Assembly (NCBI GenBank): GCA_002682825.1
Contig: NOKP01000018.1
Span: 1 to 64,000, forward strand
Reading direction: 5' to 3'
Source: Neonectria sp. B-13
Lineage: Eukaryota; Ascomycota; Sordariomycetes; Hypocreales; Nectriaceae
DNA: 64,000 nt
Shown piece after piece: positions 56,730 to 64,000 of the stretch (position 1 is its first letter; every line of letters begins with the position of its first letter). The position numbers and the translations under genes were made by a program. The notes below the pieces were generated by a model. The model saw only the letters and a list, made by a program, of their open reading frames with translations, was not told the origin of the DNA and did no database searches.

Positions 56730-57603
56730 TGTGAAAAGAATGAATGAAGTCTTTGTGTGAGCGAGTTGATATGCAAGCGGCCGAATGCAAGAATTGACAG
56801 CTCAGGGCATCACGGGTATATAGCACACCAAGCTCTCTATCAAGCCTCAATTAGCCCCGGACTAACCACTATACCATGACGCGTCTTTCCTTCGATGCTA
56901 CTACAATGCGGAGAAGCGAGCTCGATCAATCCCGCGGTTCCAACGGAAATGAGCAAGATCCGAAGCCACTTGTTGCAGATGATCCACCAATTGACTTCCC
57001 AGTGCCAAGACTCTGGGATCAGGGGCAGGGGTTCCCGTTGCGGGCAAATGGACAAGCTTAAACCGGTTCGACCGGGTGTTTGAAACAACCGCTTAATTTC
57101 TTGGGAATAACCTTCCAGACTAGGTTTGTCCGGGCGTCAAGGGACCCCCGTCTCAGACCAAGTAATACATGTTGAAATTATGACCGTCGGTACGATCGGG
57201 AGCGTAAAAAACGGGCTCAAATTCGGAATTGGCCTACCACACTAGACCATCCACTCTTAAGGTTGACTAGTATATAGGAAGGGAGGCTCAGCATATCCAC
57301 TTGCACCATGTTGATGGATGCAAGCCAAGGAAAAGGGAGGCTGAGCATCTTAATACGTAACAACTTAAGAAGGTAATAATGTATTACAGTTTGCAGAAGG
57401 TCTTTATCCCGCTCGGTATCCCATTTGTCATCTCGGGCGGCTGTGAAGGACATCGGAGATCGAGAGAGTGATGCTTTGACTAGCCGAGATAGTGAATTAT
57501 AAGTAATGGGACTGCCATGGAGAAAGGTACAGTTTGTATCAGGTGCCTAAACCTTACTTTCTTTACTTCTACCTAAGCTCCCTCTTGTGGGTCATTGGCA
57601 GCC
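56730..57603. other. Divergent promoter region between lactonase and FAD oxidase
   Basis: 874 nt with no gene. It contains ATCGGAGA at 57452-57459, matching the element upstream of the aminotransferase, and TATATA on the reverse strand near 56816. Confidence 0.4.
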
Positions 57604-59121
57604 ATGGCTTCTCAGTCGTCCTTCAAGCGCGTTGTCGTTGCTTCGCTCCTATGCCTTGCTCCATCTCTCGTCACCGCCCAGAATACTTCGATAGACACGT
57701 CCCTTCAGTCCTGTTTGACCAGTGCTGGCGTGCGCAGCATCGTTGACTCCGACACGACCTGGGTCGATGAAGTTGTTCAGTTCCAGAAGCGAATCAAGCC
57801 CGACCCAGCCTGCATCGCCTTCCCGGAAACAAAGGACCAGATCGCATTATCCCTCGACTGCGCTCGCAATGCCTCTGTCAAGGCTTCTGCTCTCGGAGCC
57901 GCCCATTCTTTCCAGGGCTACGGCTTCGGCGACAGTGGAAACTTGGTCATCAACATGGCCGCCTTCGACTCTGTCAGCTATGACCAGTCCACCACGCTTC
58001 TGACCTTTGGCGGTGGCACTCACGTTGGCCCTGTCTTGAAGTATCTGTGGGACACGGCTGGCCGTCACATTCCCCACGTCCGTGGCGCCCACGTTGGCAC
58101 TACCGGCTCCAGCATTGGTGGCGGCTTCGGAAGCACATCCCGTCATTACGGTACACCCATGGACAACCTCGTGGCTGTGGAGTACATGCTTTACAACGGC
58201 ACCATTGTCAACGCTGTTGAGGGCTCAGACCTGTTCTGGGCTGCTCAAGGCGCTGGAGCCTCGTACGGCGTCATCCTCTCCATGACGACTAAGACACACA
58301 AGCCCGAGTTTGAGAAGGCCGTCAACTTCACTCTCTCCATTGGTACTGTCGATGCCGATTCTGGAGCCCAGGCCCTTATTGCCATCCAGGACTTTGCCAC
58401 AAGCTCGAGCTGCCCGGACGAGCTTGCTCTCCGCTGGAGCCTGAGTGCCCCTCCCTACACGGGTACTGGCTACTTCTACGGCGATCCCGCTACCTTCGAC
58501 GATGTTATCGCTCCCCTAGTCGATGACCTCAAGGCGATTAGCAACCAGACTGTCGTCAACAAGAGCGAGCTGGGCTTCTGGGATATGGAGGTCTCCGTCG
58601 CTGGTGCGGGTATGAACGCCCCCAACGGTGGCGCCCTTGGAGGCCGCGCCTTTTATACCCAAGCTCTCACGACCACGACCGACTACCCCTTGACGCTTGA
58701 ACAGGCCCGCATTCTATTCACGAGCACGACCTTGGCCTTCAACCGCACCGACATGAGAAAGTCAGGATTCCTTGACCTCTGGGGCGGTGTCTCGCGCGAT
58801 ATCGTTGATTCCGACACTGGCTACGCCCACGGCAAGAATCTGTGGCTCATCCGCTGGGAGGCCTTCTCTGTCGACGCTAACAACTATCCCGCGGACGGAC
58901 CCAAGTACTTGAAGGGCCTCATGAAGCCTTTCGAAGAGGCTTTGGTTGATGGCGGTGCTGCTCTTCGAGGTTTTGTCAACTATGCCGACACAGAACTGAA
59001 CGAGGAGGAGTGGAGTTCGCGTCTTTATGGAGCAAACTACTACCGCCTGAAGCAAATCAAGGCAGAGTTTGACCCTGAAGGATTATTCTTCAACCATGCT
59101 CAATCTATTCCTCTTCCTTAG
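57604..59121 (+). CDS. Secreted FAD-linked oxidoreductase (berberine-bridge / glucooligosaccharide-oxidase-like)
   Basis: An intronless gene of 505 residues from the ATG at 57604 (MASQSSFKRV). A signal peptide ends near VTAQ. The FAD-binding PCMH domain follows with IAFPETKDQIALSLDCARN, SALGAAHSFQGYGFGDSGNLVINM (where the family carries the His that can be 8-alpha linked to FAD), GGGTHVGPVLKYL, HVRGAHVGTTGSSIGGGFGSTSRHYG and LVAVEYMLYNGTIV. The C-terminal substrate domain ends with the BBE motif RLYGANYYRLKQIKAEFDPEGLFFNHAQSI. N-glycosylation sites are frequent. Relatives oxidise oligosaccharides or small alcohols and make H2O2, or act in alkaloid and polyketide pathways. The substrate is not predictable here. 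Confidence 0.9.
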   Translation: MASQSSFKRVVVASLLCLAPSLVTAQNTSIDTSLQSCLTSAGVRSIVDSDTTWVDEVVQFQKRIKPDPACIAFPETKDQIALSLDCARNASVKASALGAAHSFQGYGFGDSGNLVINMAAFDSVSYDQSTTLLTFGGGTHVGPVLKYLWDTAGRHIPHVRGAHVGTTGSSIGGGFGSTSRHYGTPMDNLVAVEYMLYNGTIVNAVEGSDLFWAAQGAGASYGVILSMTTKTHKPEFEKAVNFTLSIGTVDADSGAQALIAIQDFATSSSCPDELALRWSLSAPPYTGTGYFYGDPATFDDVIAPLVDDLKAISNQTVVNKSELGFWDMEVSVAGAGMNAPNGGALGGRAFYTQALTTTTDYPLTLEQARILFTSTTLAFNRTDMRKSGFLDLWGGVSRDIVDSDTGYAHGKNLWLIRWEAFSVDANNYPADGPKYLKGLMKPFEEALVDGGAALRGFVNYADTELNEEEWSSRLYGANYYRLKQIKAEFDPEGLFFNHAQSIPLP

Positions 59122-59552
59122 GCCTGTCCACTAGGCCACTGCAAGCTAGTTAGATCACCCGTCAGACGGATAAATTGAGCGCTTCATCTTGCCGCAACCG
59201 ACGCCTTATTGTTCCGTGATCCTAAGAGAATTCGCTGCCAGTCTACCTACTCCCTACTATCTTATATCATCTTTCTTGCTCAACAGTTAGTCAAAACCAT
59301 CTCGGGATGAATTGAAATGACTTCTCTACGTAAGCCTCCAGCTTTTTTGCAGTTGTGAAATGATCCTGGTATTTCCAAGATAAGAGAACCTTTATTTCCT
59401 TGACGACCTTGAGATTCGATGTCGCCTTCAATCGTCACTGTAGCATGTGGCCTTCCGATAATGCTTCATGATTGATTCATGGCAATCCTGGTCCAGGTAG
59501 GTCGCTAACACGGGGAGGCACCTACGTTACAAGCCTGTAGAAAAGCTACTGT
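59122..59552. other. Intergenic region
   Basis: 3' flank of the FAD oxidase and upstream of the hydrolase relic. No features recognised. Confidence 0.4.
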
Positions 59553-62020
59553 ATGCCTGAGATACATCTTCCAGCATCAAATCATGTGAAAAGGAATGGA
59601 CTAGCCACTCTAAACCCCGCGTGGTCGTGTTTAGTCCAGCCATCGGGACGGCATTTGGTGGTCGCTGTGGACTGTGGAGCCGACCCGACCATGGAGCGAG
59701 CCGACAACGACTCTGGGGTGATCAACGGCAACGCTGGGCGGCTCCACGCCAAGGACGGCAATGGAGCGTTTCAGGGGAACTGGAGCTTAGTTGACGTGCA
59801 GTTTAAAGAGTCTAGTTGTGAGATAAAGCCTTTCGAGTCGCCCAGAAATTTGGCAATCCATCGATTACCAAACACAAAGAATCAGAAGCCAAACGCCACA
59901 GTGTCTCTCAGCATTGCCAATCTCGATGTGCCAGTACACCCTGCGATTGCTCCTAGGGATGACACGGGTGGGCCTTACGACCCTTTTAACCCTTCAGTGA
60001 CCGAATTGCCCAAAGGCCACCGCCGAGAGCCGGACAACAGGGCTTTTGAGACTGACACAGTCTTTGAGAAGGATATTACGTTGCCGATGCGCGATGCAAT
60101 CAAGCTGTACGCCGACTTATTCCGTCCGAAGATCACACAGAAAGTCCCCGTAATCCTTATTTGGAGCCCTTACGGAAAGTCTGGTAATGGTCAGTATATC
60201 CCTAAGGCTGGCAACAATATCATACAATTTGATCTTTTAGGTGATGAAGATATGGGAAAGCTCACACTCTCCAGGCCCTCATGGACTTAACATGATCCCT
60301 GGACGATTTGGTGTTCCTCAACATCGAGTTAGCGGTTATGAAAAGTTCGAGGGTCTTGACCCTGCCGTCTGGCCCGCCAGAAGTTATGCCATTGTAAATG
60401 CTAACCTGCGGGGCTCATGGGACTCCGAGAGGATTATTCCGTAAGTTGTCCATTAATTAAAAGAGCAAGAGAATAATTCTCCTGCTTTCCTCTCTCTAGG
60501 CATGATAAAGACTAATGAAAGCAGCTGGCTCGGAGAGCAAGACGGCAAAGACGGCCATCATGCTATCGAGCGTATCGCCAAGCTTGACTGGTGCACCGGC
60601 AAAGTAGCTCTTTCAGGCAACAGCTAGCTTGCCATAGTATAATGACACATTGCATCTCAGCGACCTCCTTCACTTATTGCTATTGCTCCCTGGGAGGGTG
60701 CTGTTGACTTTTATCGCGATACGCTTTGCCGCGGTGGAGTGCCATACCCATATGACAATATGTGGAACTTCTCCAAGATCTCATGGCTGGACACAACGGC
60801 GCAGAAGCTCCAATACCTATGTTGGAGAAGCATCCCCTATTTAACAAATATTGGGAAGATAAGAATGCCAAGCTTAACAAAATCAATGTTGCTGCTTACA
60901 TCCTTGCGAGCTACTCCAGCTCACTGCACACCACTGGCTCCATTCATGCCTATAATGACTTGGATTCCAAGGATAAGTGGTGAGTCAAACTAAATATGCG
61001 TTGCACCTGCAAAATCTAGTGATTATGGTAGTTCCATGTACTGGTTCGAGTAGGCTCCGGATCCACGCCCGACAAGAATGGTCCGACCTGTATGACCCCA
61101 ACAACGTGGATGATCCCACCATCTCAACTACTATGTGAAAGGAGAGAAGAATAACTAGCTACCACACCTCGGGTTCGTGCCTCGCTTGTCGGCTTCAACA
61201 AAGTAAGTTCAACTTGAAGCCTGGGAATGCCGCTGCATTCTCCCGCGGATACTACGGGCCTGAAGCCAACTAGTATTCGCAGCCTCCTGTTGTCAACGTT
61301 CCTTTCGAATTTTTCCCTATTCCCCAAGTGAAGCTTACCAAGCTTTACCTCGGCACCGGTGAGACGCTCGACACAAAACCTGGCCAAAAGGCGGCGACTG
61401 TTGCATACAAGGCCGACTTCGTCCCTAAGGGGCCACCTTCTGGCTGCGAGGAGCTTTCCTTCAAACACAAGTTCAAAAAGAAAACCTGGCTGCTTGGATA
61501 TTCCTTGCTTGTTCTCCATATTGCCAATGAAAGCCAGGATGACATTGATGTCTTTCTGCAACTTGGCGAGGCCGATGTCTCTGGAACTCCACTGATAAAC
61601 ATGAATGTTCCTCTTGAGGAACTTATTCCTCCAGTCAGCGATCAGTCTGAGGCCGCCGACACATGCTTCCTTAATAACTGGGACCGACTGGCTCTCTATG
61701 TGGAAGCCATGCTGTGAGCAAAGTGGCCCGGGCCTAGGAAGGTTTACGGGTGACTGGCCTGAGTACTCCAACACCTCTCGCAAGGCGATACCCGCCGGAA
61801 CTTCACGCGACTGGAGGTTCCGATCTGGCCGACCGGAATAGTATTTGATGAGGGCGAGCATGTGACTCTTAAGATTTCTGGCCATCATATGAGCTTCATG
61901 GAATTCGACTTTCTGTATGGGGCTTCTCATAGAAACGAGGGCCTTCTTACTGTGCATTTTGGCGCGGAATATGACAGCCATCTTGTTCTTCCTTTGATAG
62001 AGCCTGCTCTTAACTAGCCT
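59553..62020 (+). pseudogene. Decayed S15-type (X-Pro dipeptidyl-peptidase / CocE-NonD) hydrolase
   Basis: Homology runs through RREPDNRAFETDTVFEKDITLPMRDAIKLYADLFRP (59990-60125), VILIWSPYGKSG, NMIPGRFGVPQHR, GYEKFEGLDPAVWPARSYAIVNANLRGSWDSE (60330-60435), a splice to HDKD followed by a stop, IERIAKLDWCTGKVALSGNS, three stops within 21 nt (60625-60645), then IAIAPWEGAVDFYRDTLCRGGVPYPYDNMW, APIPMLEKHPLFNKYWEDK, YILASYSSSLHTTGSIHAYNDLDSKDKW, LRIHARQEWSDLYDP, and after a damaged stretch FFPIPQVKLTKLYLGTGETL, AADTCFLNNWDRLALYVEA and EGEHVTLKISGHHMSFMEFDFLYG. The catalytic Ser of GNS is present. Several frame changes and stops exclude a functional protein. The order of segments matches an intact family member from end to end. 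Confidence 0.75.
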
Positions 62021-62482
62021 CTTATTGATCTGGATACCTATAGTCAGTTAGCTAGGAAACATTATCTTAAACGTCTTTGCCTTTGCAAATAGTTCTGTGT
62101 TTTGAGTTATATTATTGAGTTCTCAATAGTAGCAGGCATCTCATTCAAGTCTTGGACGTTCAAAAGGGTGCCCATCCAAGGGTAGAATGAGACCTGATGC
62201 GAAAGGTAGAAGTGTTTCCCTTAAGGCCAGAGTTATCGGACATTAACCAATTCAACTTCCTCCATTAAGCTGATCATGAACTCTAAGATATTCAGGAGTG
62301 CAGAGGCGTGGAACTATCAGGCAGCATGCTTCCTGAAGCAATCGACACTTTAACCTAAGAATTGTGAAAGATACGATCAATATTAGTTACTCCATAATTG
62401 ACTGGAACAAATCCAAATTTCCGAGATCAAGATTAGGAAGAAATTGTGCCGTGCTGTATTCGTCGTTGATACTCTCAACTAT
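62021..62482. other. Intergenic region between two decayed genes
   Basis: No open frame or repeat recognised. Confidence 0.4.
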
Positions 62483-63799
62483 CTAAAACACTCTGTCCAA
62501 TAATGCTCCAAGTGCATTCTTCAGGTGTATTGCACAGTCTTTATCAGTCCTCGCTCCTCTCCAAGCAATAAATCCGTCTGGCCGAACGAGAATAGCTTCG
62601 CCAGTCTTCAAGCGGTATTTCCTTTCAACTCCGCCTTCTGGATCTCGGTATAGGGAAGACGTTCATTGAGGCTGTACACATCAAGCTCAATGGGACTCTG
62701 GTCGGCTGCAGTAACCCAGAGTGATTCAGGCTCGATAGTGACCTGAGCATATCTGTAACCCAGCTCCACTGCAACATCTGGGGCTTCGACAGCAGGGGGC
62801 TGTTGCATGACAACTCGGTTTTGAAATCGACTGTAAGCTTGAAGTACAGTAAACTCATCAACGGGCTTTCTTTCGTAATTGTAAGACTTAAGGAGCTCGT
62901 GCGAGGCCTTGCCTTTCAGCACATAGGCCAATTTCTAAGCGATGCTGTGTGCATCCTGCGAATAGAGTTATTAGTGCATGTTGTGATAAAATCTCGTCAA
63001 CAACATATCGCTATCCAGTATTTCCTCCTAAGCCTCCGGTTGGAGGCATGATATGTGCAGCGTCGGCGGCGAGGAAGACGCGACCCCCTCCGCTACTAAA
63101 TTGCCCTGCGGTGTAGGCCGCCATTATCCAGTAATTCATAGTCTGAATCTCGATTGAGACTTGACTGGGCGTGAGACCGGAGCAAGCGTAAAAATATTGC
63201 GTGGCCTCATCTGAGGTGGTGACAGATCCCGGCGTCAAGTCACCCCTCGACCCAACGTTGTTGACCATGAGAAGTCCTTGCTTTCCCTCGTTTTCCAAGC
63301 AGAAGCCTCCGCCGATCTTTTCGTTTGTTACGTACACCATGCCATGGACCATTCGCTTTCCAATAAAGGGGCTCAGATCCGATACAAAGCTTACGCTCAG
63401 ACTGTTTCTGAGAGTCCCCGGTCCTTCCCAGCTGATATCCTCCTTTTGGCGAGTCGGGCTTCGATTTCCGTCGCAAGCAACGACGTAAGTTGCTTTTTAT
63501 TTCTTGATGCTTTCAGAAACAAGATCCTTGACCACTATAATGATACCGTCTTCTTGCTCGTCGTAGAGAAGCACTTCGTGCCCGTGCAATTGTACGCTGT
63601 CGTATTTGTCGGCATGTGCGCCCAAGATCGGCTCAAACATTCGCTGCGAGATCCATACCCAGCTTGAAGGTGTGATATTCTTCACCTTTTCGGGGCCATG
63701 CTCTTGGAGATGTTTGAGCACCTTACCGCCGACCAGCTTCTCAACGAGGAGCATGCACGATGTAAGACGGCCACGACACAAGGTCAACCGTCTGGGCAT
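62483..63799 (-). pseudogene. Truncated FAD aromatic-ring monooxygenase
   Basis: The reverse strand carries family segments of PHBH/phenol-2-monooxygenase-like flavoproteins. From 63799 come ISQRMFEPILGAHADKY and LLYDEQEDGIIIVVKDL, then an in-frame TAA inside SIKK*KATYVVACDGNRSPTRQ (the D-G motif of the flavin hydroxylase fold). HGMVYVTNEKIGGGFCL and GGGRVFLAADAAHIMPPTGGLGGNTG (the conserved GD/AD motif binding FAD ribityl) follow. Then comes a gap, LLKSYNYERKPVDEFTV, and a C-terminal domain that changes frame near 62650 before RKYRLKTGEAILVRPDGFIAWRGARTDKDCAIHL. The N-terminal GxGxxG Rossmann segment is absent, because a different, opposite-strand frame begins at 63848. Not functional. Confidence 0.75.
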
Positions 63800-63847
63800 T
63801 CGATTCTGTACGTCAGGTCAGTTGAAGTGACTGACGTGTAACACCAG

Positions 63848-64000
63848 CAAGGGATTGCCCATGCATTTGTCATCCAGTTTGAAAATACCGAGGACCGCGA
63901 CTACTATGCACTCAAAGATCCCGTCCACCTCGCTGTCGTGGAGGAGCTGGGCGCTTTGGTAGAGAAGGTTCAGATTGCTGACCTGCTCCGGAGCGATGTG
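63848..64000 (+). CDS. Partial Dabb (stress-responsive alpha-beta barrel) reading frame at the window edge
   Basis: Fifty-one open codons run off the right edge. They include IAHAFVIQFENTEDRDYYALKDPVHLAVVEELGALVEKV, typical of the second half of a Dabb domain (small ferredoxin-like dimeric barrels, some acting as cyclases or in stress and secondary-metabolite clusters). An acceptor-like CACCAG directly precedes the frame, so this may be exon 2. No first exon is recognisable to the left, where the opposite-strand monooxygenase relic lies, so this could also be a truncated copy. Confidence 0.55.

Noticed and set aside
1..64000. CRISPR arrays, bacterial operons, ribosome-binding sites
   Set aside because: The window is eukaryotic; no regularly spaced repeats were seen, and prokaryotic features do not apply.

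Overview
The window is nuclear DNA from a filamentous ascomycete, most likely a Sordariomycete. The evidence is genes split by many short introns (about 45-105 nt) with GT..AG ends and CTAAC/CTAAT branch sites, four Zn2Cys6 (fungal-type) transcription factors, fungal 5S rRNA genes lying among protein genes, a GPI-anchored Ser/Thr/Ala-rich wall protein, and fungal-only families. I rebuilt exons by hand from splice signals, reading phase and family conservation. Exon coordinates are in each entry.

Layout. 0-12 kb: an alpha-glucoside-type sugar transporter, a relic alpha/beta hydrolase, a glutamine-amidotransferase-like protein, a large AAA+ ATPase with a 7-nt microexon, a DUF7708-like protein and a small mitochondrial-type membrane protein. 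13-23 kb: a 7-exon Zn2Cys6 regulator, two diverged tandem 5S rRNA genes, a GPI-anchored protein, a second Zn2Cys6 regulator and a 2OG-Fe(II)-oxygenase-like protein. 23.2-26.7 kb is gene-poor. 26.7-33.2 kb looks like a small catabolic cluster: an anion:cation-symporter-type MFS carrier divergent from a DapA/KDG-aldolase-family enzyme, followed by a Zn2Cys6 regulator. The divergent promoter carries repeated ATCCGAG/CTCGGAT elements.

33.7-37.2 kb holds a secreted DUF3237 protein, a GNAT acetyltransferase and a PARG-like macrodomain protein. 37.5-41.6 kb is an NLR-like (P-loop NTPase plus TPR-like plus membrane tail) gene broken by two nonsense codons. 42.1-42.9 kb encodes a cysteine-rich secreted, effector-like protein with two KR processing sites. 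45.5-48.3 kb is a Zn2Cys6 regulator paralogous to the one at 13 kb, with a C28 tract inside an intron.

48.6-64 kb is a metabolic neighbourhood that is half intact and half decayed. Intact: an amidohydrolase-2 protein, an Aro8-type aminotransferase, a secreted seven-bladed lactonase and a secreted FAD oxidase. Decayed: a 4-coumarate-CoA-ligase-like gene, an S15/CocE hydrolase and an FAD aromatic monooxygenase. A partial Dabb-domain reading frame runs off the right edge. Most nonsense codons in the broken genes can be explained by single C:G to T:A transitions, often in CpA context, which would fit mild RIP. That is inference and needs intact orthologues to confirm.
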